DNA of 38,040 nucleotides from JANQIV01 sp050117315 (GCA_050117315.1 JASFMY010000053.1:1-38040), one strand, 5' to 3'; shown: positions 1 to 8,543, counted from the first letter of the stretch. The notes: a model not told the origin generated them from the sequence alone. Translations and numbers: made by a program.

Positions 1-52
1 CAGCATTTTTTCTCTTAATTCTCCCATTTTTACTCCTTTTTCTTTGTTGGTG

Positions 53-1471
53 ATGAGAGAATATAAAAAAATACTCTCCCATTTTGTCAAAGAACATCTG
101 CTGCCGCTTTGGCGGTTTCGTTCAACTGACAGATTAAAATCAATAACTGTCCGGATAATAGATAATTATTTTTTTTATGTAATTGGTGTATTTATACTCA
201 TTCAGATTATTTATGCAGTTTTCGGACAAATCCCTTTTCAAAGTGATTCGTTAAGGTATTATCAACAAGCAGTTGAATGTATAGAAAAGGGAACAATTTA
301 TCCTGGCTTTCATAATTTATATGATCCATATATAAATGCTCCTATCTACGTAAATTTTTTGATAGTTGTTTTAAGTGTCTTCAAATCCCAGTCAATTATT
401 CCATTTGTTAATATATTTTTAAATACCGCTAATTTATTTTTGATATTTAAAATTAGTTGCAAGATTTATAACAATTTACGAATTTCTAAAATCGCCGGCC
501 TTTTTTATATTTTCTATCTAACAAATATAGGAATCGTACTGCTGAATCTTACTGAATTGTTTTATTTGTTTTTTACTTTGCTTGCTCTTTATAATTATGT
601 AGGTAATAAATCTTACAATTTTATACTGGCAGGATTATTTGTTTTCCTTGCAATGGGTGTCAGGCAGTTTGGAGTGTTGCTTTTAGTATCTTTCCTTATC
701 TACTATGGTTATCTTTTTTATAAAAGAAGTAGTAATCCTATTGAAACCAGGAAAATTTTATTTGTTAGTGTTTCATTTGTATTTTTTACTTTTTCGTACG
801 GGCTTATAAATAAATTAAACAGCGATGTTTTCTTACTTACAGGGACTACCGGCAGTATAAATATTTTAATGGGTGCAAACGACTTTGCTACTGGAACTTA
901 CACTAATAATTTCTTATCAAAGGGAGAATTAGGTTATATTGATAATGAAGAGTTCTTAACCTATAGTGAAAAATCCGGGATATGGAAAGATAGAGCTGCT
1001 AATTGGATTATTAAAAATCCGTTTGCCTGGTTAAAACTTCTTCCAAAGAAAATATTTCATCTATTTGCTTACGACGACTGGTCTATAAATACACTGCTCA
1101 ATACTGTTGATTGGAATTTACCCAGAATAGGGAAAGAAATTTTTGTAAACGATTCTTGGGAAATTAAGAAAAGCGATTACTCGACTACTTTTTGGTTACT
1201 TTTGACAATCGTTTATTTTATTCACCATTTATTCTATTACTCTATGTTTACAATAATTTTATTGTATTTTCTAAATGTTGTTAGAAAGAAAATAAAACTT
1301 AATAAATGTCTAGAATATATAATCATTGGTTATGTTATTATGGGGATAATTGCGACAATAGCAGCGGTTGGAGTTTCGAGGTATAAATACCCGTATTTTA
1401 TAATGTTAATAATAATCATTTCCCCATTTGCTTATCAATTACTGGTAAATGATATAAAAGATAACAACTAG
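53..1471 (+). CDS. GT-C fold membrane glycosyltransferase (PMT/ArnT-like)
   Basis: The protein has about ten hydrophobic segments. The first is at roughly residues 38-60 (counted from an upstream in-frame TTG at 44) and is followed by an extracytoplasmic loop reading FQSDSLRYYQQAVECIEKG. An Asp just after the first membrane helix is the typical place of the catalytic Asp in GT-C transferases that use polyprenyl-phosphate sugars (family knowledge). The likely role is transfer of a sugar from a lipid carrier to a lipid or protein outside the membrane; donor and acceptor are unknown. I chose the ATG at 53 over the TTG at 44. No Shine-Dalgarno is clear, and the frame is open back to the window edge, so a longer gene is possible. 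The TAG stop lies inside the first bases of the 1469-1611 palindromic repeat, so the original C-terminus may have been altered. Confidence 0.7.
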   Translation: MREYKKILSHFVKEHLLPLWRFRSTDRLKSITVRIIDNYFFYVIGVFILIQIIYAVFGQIPFQSDSLRYYQQAVECIEKGTIYPGFHNLYDPYINAPIYVNFLIVVLSVFKSQSIIPFVNIFLNTANLFLIFKISCKIYNNLRISKIAGLFYIFYLTNIGIVLLNLTELFYLFFTLLALYNYVGNKSYNFILAGLFVFLAMGVRQFGVLLLVSFLIYYGYLFYKRSSNPIETRKILFVSVSFVFFTFSYGLINKLNSDVFLLTGTTGSINILMGANDFATGTYTNNFLSKGELGYIDNEEFLTYSEKSGIWKDRAANWIIKNPFAWLKLLPKKIFHLFAYDDWSINTLLNTVDWNLPRIGKEIFVNDSWEIKKSDYSTTFWLLLTIVYFIHHLFYYSMFTIILLYFLNVVRKKIKLNKCLEYIIIGYVIMGIIATIAAVGVSRYKYPYFIMLIIIISPFAYQLLVNDIKDNN

Positions 1472-1611
1472 AGTTTCTGCAAAATTAGATATCTAAACGT
1501 TTTGTCATTTCGACCGGAGGGAGAAATCTTTGAAATCATACTCTAATTGAAAGATTTCTCACCCAAAAAACGGATTCGAAATGACCGACTTTTTATTTTG
1601 CAGAAACTCTA
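1469..1611. repeat. 143-bp palindromic repeat element with 17-bp terminal inverted repeats
   Basis: The ends are perfect 17-bp inverted repeats (1469-1485 and 1595-1611, starting TAGAGTTTCTGC). Two more inverted pairs nest inside: GTCATTTCGA at 1504-1513 with TCGAAATGAC at 1576-1585, and GAGAAATCTT at 1521-1530 with AAGATTTCTC at 1551-1560. The whole can fold into one long hairpin. The left 39 bp recur at 37368-37406 with one mismatch. No coding capacity is seen. This looks like a MITE-like or REP-like interspersed element, and it supplies the stop codon of the upstream gene. Confidence 0.75.
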
Positions 1612-1856
1612 CTGAATATAAAAGAGTGTTAAATAATTATTTCATTGGACATTTTTTTCATATTAATTTTTAGCTGCAATAACAAAACCATTAAATCTAT
1701 ACACATTTTGTTTAATGCTTTCTTAATTATCTTCATATGAAATCCTTATTTAAAATATTGCTTAAAAAGCGAATAATCATTATGTTAAACTACAATTTCA
1801 TCTGATTATATAGATTTCCTGTACTGCTCATTTAACAAAAAACAATAGGAGTTAAA
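1612..1856. other. Non-coding leader region of the peptide cassette
   Basis: This AT-rich stretch lies between the palindromic repeat and the precursor gene. A clear Shine-Dalgarno (AGGAG, 1847-1851) sits five bases before the ATG at 1857. I see no convincing promoter match and no structured RNA, although a promoter for the two-gene cassette must lie here or further upstream. Confidence 0.5.
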
Positions 1857-2039
1857 ATGGCAAAAAAAAAGGAAATTACCGAAAAAGTTCCTACCATTAA
1901 AATCCAAAAACTAAGCGGTCTCAAGAAAGCAGACTTTGATAAGGTTAATCTTGATGAATTGTGGGTTATGAAACCTTCAAAAGAAGTAGCCCGGTTACGA
2001 GCTAGGTACTGCGGTTGCAGAAACGTTTGCTTAGTCTAA
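1857..2039 (+). CDS. Putative RiPP precursor peptide, three C-terminal cysteines
   Basis: This 60-residue peptide has a Lys-rich N-terminal half (MAKKKEITEKVP...) that looks like a leader. Its C-terminal end, YCGCRNVCLV, places cysteines at 52, 54 and 58; Trp36 and Tyr51 are the aromatics. It has a good ribosome-binding site (AGGAG) and its stop lies three bases before the start of a radical SAM/SPASM maturase, so the two are surely co-translated. Small Cys-rich peptides beside SPASM proteins are usually substrates for thioether or C-C crosslinking (family knowledge). I do not recognise the family: there is no double-Gly cleavage site and no SCIFF-type Cys spacing. No peptidase or exporter is adjacent. 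The core region, crosslink type and bioactivity are unknown. Confidence 0.75.
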   Translation: MAKKKEITEKVPTIKIQKLSGLKKADFDKVNLDELWVMKPSKEVARLRARYCGCRNVCLV

Positions 2040-2042
2040 TTT

Positions 2043-3407
2043 ATGCGTTATAAGTCTTCAAATTTTAATTTTCCCGTTAAATTTGATAACGGGAAAATTT
2101 ATTTATTTAATTCGATGAATGTCAGCGCTATAAAAGTGCATGATGTATTCGAACCGTTCATTAAAGAACTTCTTAACTCCGATCCGTTTGAGTTTTGCGA
2201 CCTTCCTGAAGTCTCGATACCATTGCTGAAAATGTTATCCGAAGGCGGTTTTTTAATACCGGAACATTTTGATGAGAAGAAAGAGATTGAAAAAAGATAT
2301 ATAAATCAACCCGGTGATAAAACACTCTCAATTACAATTGTGCCTACGTTGAATTGTAATCTTTCATGTCTCTATTGTTACCAGGAACATGATAAATCAA
2401 AAATGACTTTTGAAACCGCAGATAAAATTACGGCAGAAATAGAAAAAATGTTGCCGAAGTTAAAACCGGGCAATCTTGAAATAGATTGGTACGGCGGGGA
2501 ACCCTTACTGGCTCCCAAAATTATTGAATATCTTTCCGGGAAATTAATTTACACTGCAAAGCAGTTTGATATTCCATATGCAGCCACAGTTACTACGAAT
2601 GCCACACTTATAAATGATAAATTAATTAAACTTCTGGCTGATTCACAGGTTGAAGAATTACAAATAACACTTGACGGACCGCCTTCTATTCATAATATCA
2701 ACCGGCCTTATTCGAACGGCAAACCTTCTTTCGAAGCAGTGTTAAACGGCATAACCAAAGCTTTGGATTATTTTGATGTCAATTTGAGAATAAACGTTAA
2801 CAAAGATTCTATCGGCAACTCGTTGGAGTTATTAAATATCCTTAAAGAAAAATATTTATTCAACAGGCCAAAGGAACTTCGTCCGTACATTGCAATGATA
2901 GGGCCTCTTTCCTATGCTTGTTCTCACACTGCTAAAAACACAATGCCTCTGGATGAATTTTTCAGCCACGTACTTAAATTTCAAAAAGAGATAATTAAGT
3001 TAACACCAAACGGAGATATAAAAAGAATATTGGAATTCCCAAAAGTATTAAACAGGGCGTGCGGTGCCCAGAGTCAATACTCATTGTGTATTCATCCGGA
3101 AGGCAGAGTTTTCAAATGCGGCCTGGAAGTACACGACCTTAATTTAGGCGGAGATTTTATCTGGGAAGATTATCAGTCGCATCCCAATTACAAAAAGTGG
3201 ATGAATGTAAACCCGCTGGAAATTGAAGAATGTAACAACTGCAAATTTTTGCCAATCTGTATGGGAGGCTGTGCAAAGTACAATTTTAAAGAAGGCGATT
3301 TCTACGAAAAAGAATCATGCCTTTACTGGAATAACTATCTCAAAGAAATTATTAAGCAGTATGTTGAGGTGACTGAAAAAGAAAGAGCAAATGTTTTAAT
3401 AGAATAA
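2043..3407 (+). CDS. Radical SAM/SPASM peptide maturase
   Basis: Residues 1-90 form a compact beta-rich/helical domain ending near 'GGFLIPE', the usual shape of a PqqD-like RiPP recognition element. The radical SAM core carries C105-X3-C109-X2-C112 (CNLSCLYC) for the SAM-binding [4Fe-4S] cluster, with WYGGEPLL at 149-156 as the SAM-binding GGE motif. The C-terminus is a full SPASM signature: C340-X13-G354-X4-C359, then C397-X2-C400-X5-C406-X3-C410, then C426, enough for two auxiliary clusters. An extra Cys349 lies between. Such enzymes abstract hydrogen from peptide residues to make thioether, C-C or C-O crosslinks (family knowledge). Its substrate is almost certainly the 60-residue peptide encoded just upstream. 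It lacks its own clear Shine-Dalgarno, which fits translational coupling. Length (454) is normal. Confidence 0.9.
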   Translation: MRYKSSNFNFPVKFDNGKIYLFNSMNVSAIKVHDVFEPFIKELLNSDPFEFCDLPEVSIPLLKMLSEGGFLIPEHFDEKKEIEKRYINQPGDKTLSITIVPTLNCNLSCLYCYQEHDKSKMTFETADKITAEIEKMLPKLKPGNLEIDWYGGEPLLAPKIIEYLSGKLIYTAKQFDIPYAATVTTNATLINDKLIKLLADSQVEELQITLDGPPSIHNINRPYSNGKPSFEAVLNGITKALDYFDVNLRINVNKDSIGNSLELLNILKEKYLFNRPKELRPYIAMIGPLSYACSHTAKNTMPLDEFFSHVLKFQKEIIKLTPNGDIKRILEFPKVLNRACGAQSQYSLCIHPEGRVFKCGLEVHDLNLGGDFIWEDYQSHPNYKKWMNVNPLEIEECNNCKFLPICMGGCAKYNFKEGDFYEKESCLYWNNYLKEIIKQYVEVTEKERANVLIE

Positions 3408-3412
3408 TAAAT

Positions 3413-3445
3413 AAAAACCCGGCTTTTCCGAAAAGCCGGGTTTTT
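3413..3445. terminator. Bidirectional rho-independent terminator
   Basis: A perfect 15-bp stem (3413-3427 with 3431-3445), GC-rich core CCCGGC/GCCGGG and a 3-base loop, flanked by A5 and T5 runs so it works on both strands. It separates the convergent maturase and glycyl-tRNA synthetase genes and closes the peptide cassette as a two-gene unit. Confidence 0.92.
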
Positions 3446-3461
3446 GAAGAGTTAAATTTGT

Positions 3462-4940
3462 CTACTTCAACTTATCCAGTAAATAGACAAGCAGATTATC
3501 AATGGCAACTCTATCCTGGTCCATTGAATCACGTTCTCTTACTGTTACTGTATTATCTTCAATTGTCTGTGTATCAACCGTAATACAGAACGGTGTACCG
3601 TTTTCATCCTGTCTTCTGTAGCGGCGGCCTACCGCTCCTTTTGCATCGTAAAATACTCTTAAATGCGGACGTAGATCAGCTTCTATTTTACGGGCTATTT
3701 CAGGCATACCGTCTTTATTAACAAGCGGAAAAATTGCTGCTTTAATCGGCGCAAGTTTGGGGTGGAATCTCATCACAACTCTTTTTTCCCCTTTAACTTC
3801 TTCCTCGTCGTATGCGTCAACCAAAAAGGCCATAAATGAACGGCTTGCACCGGCAGATGTTTCAATTATAAAAGGCACATACCTTTCTTTTGTTTCGTCA
3901 TCAAAGTACTGTTGCGACTTACCGGAATATTCCTGGTGACGTCCCAGGTCAAAATCCGTTCTGTTGTGAATGCCTTCAATCTCGCCCCAGCCAAACGGGA
4001 ACTCGTATTCAATGTCCGTTGCTTCTTTTGCATAGTGAGCAAGCTTGTCTTCCGGGTGATCGTGGTATCTGAGTTTTTCCGGTGTCATTCCCAGGTTCTT
4101 AAACCATTGCAGCCTTCTCTCTTTCCATTCATCGTAATAATTTTTATCATCGCCCGGTTTTACAAAGTACTGCATCTCCATTTGTTCAAATTCGCGGGTA
4201 CGGAACAGGAAATTTTTCGTGTTGATTTCATTCCTGAACGCTTTACCAATTTGCGCAATTCCAAAAGGAAGTTTTTGACGGCTGGCATTCTGTACATTTA
4301 AGAAGTTAACAAAAATTCCCTGTGCGGTTTCCGGACGCAGGTAAACAACGCTGTCGTTGCTTTCAACCGATCCTATATATGTTTTGAACATCAAGTTAAA
4401 ACTTCGCGGTTCGGTGAATTGCCCTTGAGTTCCGCAGTTAGGGCAGTTAACTTCCGTTAGCAGTTTTAGACCGAGTTCTTTGTTTTCAAGTACTGCTTCA
4501 AATCTTGCATCCAGTTCGTCGTGGATCCTGTATACTTCATTAAGTTCGGTTTTATCATCAAGCTTTTCTTCTAGCGCTTCTAAAAATTTTCCTTTTTTCT
4601 TTTCGGCAATTGCGTCGCCGAGCGTATCAACCCTGAAGCGGGCTTTACATTGTTTACAGTCAATCATCGGGTCGGTAAAGTTTTCAACGTGTCCGCTTGC
4701 TTCCCACACTCTTGGGTGCATTAATATTGATGCGTCTACCCCTTCAACGTCTTCACGGTATGTCATTGCCTTCCACCATTCTTCTTTAATATTTTTTAGA
4801 AGTTCAACTCCCAGCGGGCCGTAGTCCCAGCAGCCGTTTAATCCGCCGTATATTTCGCTTGATTGAAATACAAATCCTTTTCTTTTTGCCAGCGATACAA
4901 TTTTTTCAATCGTATCATTTTTGTTGCTTTTCTGTGCGAT
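3462..4940 (-). CDS. glyS: Glycyl-tRNA synthetase, alpha2 type, apparent ATC start
   Basis: This class II synthetase charges tRNA-Gly. Motifs include the N-terminal SSEIYGGLNGCWDYGPLG, then HPRVWEASGH, 'YLRPETAQGIF', 'FRNEI' and a C-terminal anticodon-binding domain. The first in-frame ATG (4766) would remove about 58 residues that contain the conserved SSEIYGG...DYGP segment. Reading upstream, the frame stays open to a TAA at 4953-4955 and contains no ATG, GTG or TTG. A Shine-Dalgarno GGAG (4947-4950) lies six bases before an ATC at 4938-4940, followed by AQKSNKND, a typical GlyRS start. I therefore place the start at ATC (492 residues). Either a rare non-AUG start or a sequence error (ATG to ATC) is possible. 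Function is certain; the start is inferred. Confidence 0.9.
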   Translation of the reverse strand: MAQKSNKNDTIEKIVSLAKRKGFVFQSSEIYGGLNGCWDYGPLGVELLKNIKEEWWKAMTYREDVEGVDASILMHPRVWEASGHVENFTDPMIDCKQCKARFRVDTLGDAIAEKKKGKFLEALEEKLDDKTELNEVYRIHDELDARFEAVLENKELGLKLLTEVNCPNCGTQGQFTEPRSFNLMFKTYIGSVESNDSVVYLRPETAQGIFVNFLNVQNASRQKLPFGIAQIGKAFRNEINTKNFLFRTREFEQMEMQYFVKPGDDKNYYDEWKERRLQWFKNLGMTPEKLRYHDHPEDKLAHYAKEATDIEYEFPFGWGEIEGIHNRTDFDLGRHQEYSGKSQQYFDDETKERYVPFIIETSAGASRSFMAFLVDAYDEEEVKGEKRVVMRFHPKLAPIKAAIFPLVNKDGMPEIARKIEADLRPHLRVFYDAKGAVGRRYRRQDENGTPFCITVDTQTIEDNTVTVRERDSMDQDRVAIDNLLVYLLDKLK

Positions 4941-5349
4941 GATAAACTCCGTTTAAGTTACAAGTTATCATTCCGAACTTGATTCTGGGTCCATTATGAA
5001 GATTCTGAAACAAATTCAACATGACATTACAAAATTAAGTGACAAATATAATGCTTTTTTGATTTTTTTCAGAGCAATTTAATCTTCATTTGATTTCAGA
5101 AATATTTCACTCGAACCATTTCGTTAAGTTTTTAGAAGCAGCCAATCCGCCGATTATAAAAAAAATAATTCAGAGCGCATAAGAAAAGAATTTGATGATC
5201 AAATATTTACATCTGTTTGTGCTTGTATAAATAGATAAGCCAAGTATTGTACAGGTAGGTAGTTCTTTACACATACTTTGAAGAGTATAAAGCAAAGAAA
5301 CTACGTGTAGAATTAAGGGATAGAGAAAATTGTGTTTGAATTCTTTATT
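4941..5349. other. Intergenic region, no gene seen
   Basis: About 400 bases between glyS and the AMMECR1-Memo gene. I see no open frame of note and no RNA gene. It should hold the glyS promoter: on the minus strand a TATATTTG box (5043-5050), matching the Bacteroidota TAnnTTTG element, lies about 100 bases upstream of the start, but its -33 partner is poorly spaced. The rest is AT-rich and featureless to my reading. Confidence 0.45.
5043..5050 (-). promoter_or_regulatory. Candidate -7 box for glyS
   Basis: On the minus strand this reads TATATTTG, a full match to TAnnTTTG, the -7 element of Bacteroidota-type primary sigma promoters. A TTG lies 24 bases further upstream, longer than usual, so this is only a candidate. 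Confidence 0.3.
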
Positions 5350-6729
5350 CTATTTATAAATTACCGCAGACAAATATCCTACTACTTCTGAAGTATCGCC
5401 GGTAATATCGCCCGAATTCGTTCTTGCCAGAACTTTTGCTTTGTTATAACCTTTTAATGAAGCAGCTTTCAACAAAGCAACCATCGGACCGGCTCCGCAT
5501 GCTTCACATTTTCTTTCTTCAAAATCTTTCTGCAGTTCTTCGAATTCAAAATTATTAATTCTTTTTTCTATAACTGAATCAAGATTGTCTGCTTGTGACT
5601 TATTGTAAAAATGTGAAAGGTCACTGCTTGCAATTACAATTGTATTTTCGTCTATTGTTTCGGCAATTCTTTCAGCCAGAGTGTTTATAAATTCTCTGTT
5701 TTGTTCGCCCATTACAACAGGCAGAATTTTAATGTCGTTAAACAAAAACTGGATAAAAGGAATTTGTACTTCAAGGGCATGTTCGGTTTTGTGGCCCTGG
5801 CTGCCTGAAAAAATTATCCTGTCATGATTAAGAAATCTTTCACGCAAATCTTTATCAACGGGTATTTTCCCGAAAGGAGTTTCATACCCGTCACCTTCAT
5901 AAACACAAATACCCGGGAAATATTCTCTGTGACTTGGAGAAATTATGAGTGCTGTATTAATTTTTTTCTCTATCAAAGTTTTATAAGCATAAGCTGCTGT
6001 TTTTCCTGAATAAACATAACCGGCATGTGGTGAAATAATTCCAAAAATGTTTTCGGGATTAAAATCAAGAACGGTTGAATCAAACATTAGCTGTATTTCT
6101 GTTTCAAGTTTTGATTTTGAAGCCGGATAAAACATACCTGCTACGGAAGGTTTTCTAACGAGTTCCATTTCTTCCTCCAATTCTTTTTCGGAGAAAACAT
6201 CGGCAGTGAATAAGTTTATATTTAGTGTTCTTTCTTTCCATAAAGATGGCTTGAAACCTCCTTTCTGGCATAAAGCGCTCAGGAAATCATCTTTATCCAT
6301 ATTATGTTCAACGGGAACTTGAGGCAGCAGTAAAGCTCTACTGCCCATTTCCTCTAAGATTAAACCGTGTTTGCCTATTTCAATTTCATCATAATTTTTC
6401 ATTGGAAACGGTTCCGATAAAATTGAAACTTCAATTTCAATTTTATCAACTTCTTTCTCGGTAAGAGGAGAGAAACGCGGATCGTTCAATGCAGCTTGAA
6501 CTGCTGCATCTTTAATTGTTTCATGTAGAGGGTTACCGGAAGTAATATAACCTATACACCCTCTTAGGTTTCCGTTAATTGTTAAAGTTACAAAAGCGCC
6601 GCATTTTGAAGTTAGTATTTCGATGTCATCAAAATTTTCGGTTATTTTTTTCCCTTTATTGAAAATAGATGAGATGGAGTTTCTTGCAAGATCGAGAATG
6701 ATTTTTTTCTCTTTTTGAGAAATTTTCAT
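5350..6729 (-). CDS. AMMECR1-Memo fusion (AmmeMemoRadiSam proteins A and B)
   Basis: Two domains normally found as separate proteins are joined. Residues 1-185 are AMMECR1 with the conserved LRGCIG motif at 55-60. Residues about 190-459 are Memo, a non-catalytic relative of extradiol dioxygenases, with SPHAGY (His235), SPSH (His267), EHALE (His317), SSDLSHF (His373) and EACGAG (Cys411); these match the metal-site residues described for human MEMO1. In bacteria and archaea the pair occurs with a radical SAM enzyme as the AmmeMemoRadiSam set, whose reaction is unknown. That third member is not next to this gene. Five bases separate the ATG from the stop of the upstream DUF4905-like gene, so the two are probably translated together. 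The domain calls are secure; the role is not. Confidence 0.9.
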   Translation of the reverse strand: MKISQKEKKIILDLARNSISSIFNKGKKITENFDDIEILTSKCGAFVTLTINGNLRGCIGYITSGNPLHETIKDAAVQAALNDPRFSPLTEKEVDKIEIEVSILSEPFPMKNYDEIEIGKHGLILEEMGSRALLLPQVPVEHNMDKDDFLSALCQKGGFKPSLWKERTLNINLFTADVFSEKELEEEMELVRKPSVAGMFYPASKSKLETEIQLMFDSTVLDFNPENIFGIISPHAGYVYSGKTAAYAYKTLIEKKINTALIISPSHREYFPGICVYEGDGYETPFGKIPVDKDLRERFLNHDRIIFSGSQGHKTEHALEVQIPFIQFLFNDIKILPVVMGEQNREFINTLAERIAETIDENTIVIASSDLSHFYNKSQADNLDSVIEKRINNFEFEELQKDFEERKCEACGAGPMVALLKAASLKGYNKAKVLARTNSGDITGDTSEVVGYLSAVIYK

Positions 6730-6734
6730 CTTTA

Positions 6735-7565
6735 TTAAGTCTCTATTTGGAATACTATTAATTCCGTTTTTTCTTTTAAGATTAGCAGCATGTCTTTGTA
6801 TATAAAAAAAGAGTCCGGTACCACAGAATTTACGTTAGAATTCAAAACAAATTTAGTAATTTCTTTTTGAGAATCAATATCTATTGCAAAAAAAAGATTT
6901 GTATAGTTCCCTTCCTTTATTTTTTTATGGCAGTTGAAAAGAAGTAAACTCCCCTTTAATATGTATTCAATACTTCCAAGCGCATCGTCTTTATTTATAA
7001 AATTAAAAATCGCATTGCTAATTCCCGGGATTGAATTATCTTGCCGAAAGAAGTTTTCAGGGAATGAATAGTTTGAATAATCTTTTTTTTGTTTTGCTTC
7101 GTTCCGTAAATTATTTACTAATTCGTAACTCTCGCCAAGGTCTTCCGTTAGTTTGCCGGTTTTGTAATTTAATGTAAAAAACCTTCTCCCTTCAAATAGT
7201 TCTTTGTAAGCATAGATTTTATCTTCGTGTGCGAATAAATATAAAAACTCCTGCGTATTCCAGATTTCATCTTGGGAGTTTATATCGAACGCAATTATTC
7301 CTTTATGTCCGGGCATATCCGGTTTAGCATATTTATGAAAATAAATTATGTCTTTATAAATATCTTCAATTCCCAGCCAAATTTTTTCATCGTGCTGAAA
7401 ATTCTTAAATACTTTTTTGCCAGTTAAAATATCGAGACAGGTAAAAGAAACTTCTTTTGTTTTTAAGTCTCTTGTTTCAATAACCAGGTTATCACTATCC
7501 GTAACCAGCAACCGCCAGATTTGTTTCTTATTTGAAAAAGAATATGCTTTTTTTAATTTAGGCAA
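6735..7565 (-). CDS. DUF4905-like protein of unknown function
   Basis: 276 residues, soluble, with no signal peptide or membrane segment. The sequence shows repeated short beta-strand blocks such as 'TCLDILTGKKVF', 'IIAFDINSQDEIWNT' and 'FFTLNYKTGKLT', the pattern of propeller blades in which a stored value is reported and compared. Length and pattern fit the DUF4905 family of Bacteroidota and relatives, which I recognise only tentatively. It is the first gene of a two-gene minus-strand unit with the AMMECR1-Memo fusion (stop to ATG five bases apart), which hints at a shared process. It diverges from the MscS operon. Confidence 0.65.
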   Translation of the reverse strand: MPKLKKAYSFSNKKQIWRLLVTDSDNLVIETRDLKTKEVSFTCLDILTGKKVFKNFQHDEKIWLGIEDIYKDIIYFHKYAKPDMPGHKGIIAFDINSQDEIWNTQEFLYLFAHEDKIYAYKELFEGRRFFTLNYKTGKLTEDLGESYELVNNLRNEAKQKKDYSNYSFPENFFRQDNSIPGISNAIFNFINKDDALGSIEYILKGSLLLFNCHKKIKEGNYTNLFFAIDIDSQKEITKFVLNSNVNSVVPDSFFIYKDMLLILKEKTELIVFQIET

Positions 7566-7615
7566 AACATCTCTAAATTAATTTTGAATAGGTATACAAA
7601 TTTATAATAATTTCA

Positions 7616-7646
7616 TTTGCAATAACAAGTTTACAAATTATATTAA
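7616..7646 (+). promoter_or_regulatory. Candidate promoter of the MscS-CorA operon
   Basis: TTTG at 7616-7619, 19 bases, then TATATTAA at 7639-7646, six of eight matching TAnnTTTG. It lies about 20 bases before the MscS start and its GAGG ribosome-binding site. Spacing fits the Bacteroidota type; the -7 box is imperfect. Confidence 0.3.
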
Positions 7647-7667
7647 TACGATGTTTTTGAGGTTGTC

Positions 7668-8543
7668 ATGCAAGAATTTTTAGAGTCATTCCGGGAGGTA
7701 ATTTACTTCCCGATTTTTAACATTAATCAGACGGAAATTACCCCACTTTCAATTATTATTTTCATTCTAATATTTGTATTGTTTCATTTTGTTGCAAAAT
7801 TTGTTACCAGCAAACTGCTCTCGAAAATTTTGGTGAAGTTCAAAATTGAACAAGGTTTGGTTTTTACTTTACAGAGGGTTTCACAATATATAATCGTGTT
7901 TATTGGAATGGTTGTAGCCTTTCAATTTATAGGGATTGATTTAAGCGGACTGGCGGTTATACTCGGGTTTCTATCCGTCGGTATTGGTTTTGGTCTGCAG
8001 AATGTTACGTCAAACTTTATATCGGGTTTAATACTATTATTTGAAAGGCCAATAAATGTCGGTGATAGGGTAACTGTAGGAAATACCGAAGGAGATGTTA
8101 TAAATATTAATATAAGATCTACCACTATCAGAACGCTTAACAACATTTCCATAATTGTCCCCAACTCCGAGTTTATAAGCAGCAATGTAACCAACTGGTC
8201 CCACGGGGATAAAAAAATAAGAGTAGATTTAGGTGTTGGGGTTTCATACAACTCGGAACTGGATACTGTTTTGAAAGTTCTAAAACAGGTTGCATTAGAA
8301 AATAAAGATGTATTAAACGGTCCCGAACCTGAAGTTCATCTTACAAATTTTGGAGATTCGTCGTGGGATATGACATTACGCGTTTGGATTCCCGATCCCA
8401 AATTGTATTATTATGTACGTTCGGATTTAAATTGTGAAATAGTTAGGAAATTTAGAGAGAACAATATTGAAATTCCTTTCCCGCAAAGAGATTTACATTT
8501 ACGCTCGGTTGATAGTAATACACTAAAGGAAATAAAGAATTAA
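7668..8543 (+). CDS. Small-conductance mechanosensitive channel (MscS family)
   Basis: Three membrane helices occupy roughly residues 25-50, 65-90 and 93-125. The third (SVGIGFGLQNVTSNFISGLILLFE) is the Gly/Ala-rich pore helix of MscS channels. It is followed by the beta domain (RPINVGDRVTVGNTEGDVININIRST...) with the usual 'VPNS' turn, and an alpha/beta vestibule. Length (291) is near that of E. coli MscS. The channel opens on membrane tension to release solutes on osmotic downshock (family knowledge). A GAGG ribosome-binding site precedes the ATG. The stop overlaps the next start as TAATG, so it is coupled to the LapA-like gene. A second MscS-type gene follows two genes on. Confidence 0.93.
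   Translation: MQEFLESFREVIYFPIFNINQTEITPLSIIIFILIFVLFHFVAKFVTSKLLSKILVKFKIEQGLVFTLQRVSQYIIVFIGMVVAFQFIGIDLSGLAVILGFLSVGIGFGLQNVTSNFISGLILLFERPINVGDRVTVGNTEGDVININIRSTTIRTLNNISIIVPNSEFISSNVTNWSHGDKKIRVDLGVGVSYNSELDTVLKVLKQVALENKDVLNGPEPEVHLTNFGDSSWDMTLRVWIPDPKLYYYVRSDLNCEIVRKFRENNIEIPFPQRDLHLRSVDSNTLKEIKN

Noticed and set aside
4480..4824. 114-residue frame on the plus strand, rich in Ser
   Set aside because: It is antisense to the conserved N-terminal coding part of glyS and has no family likeness; the Ser runs are the complement of charged codons.
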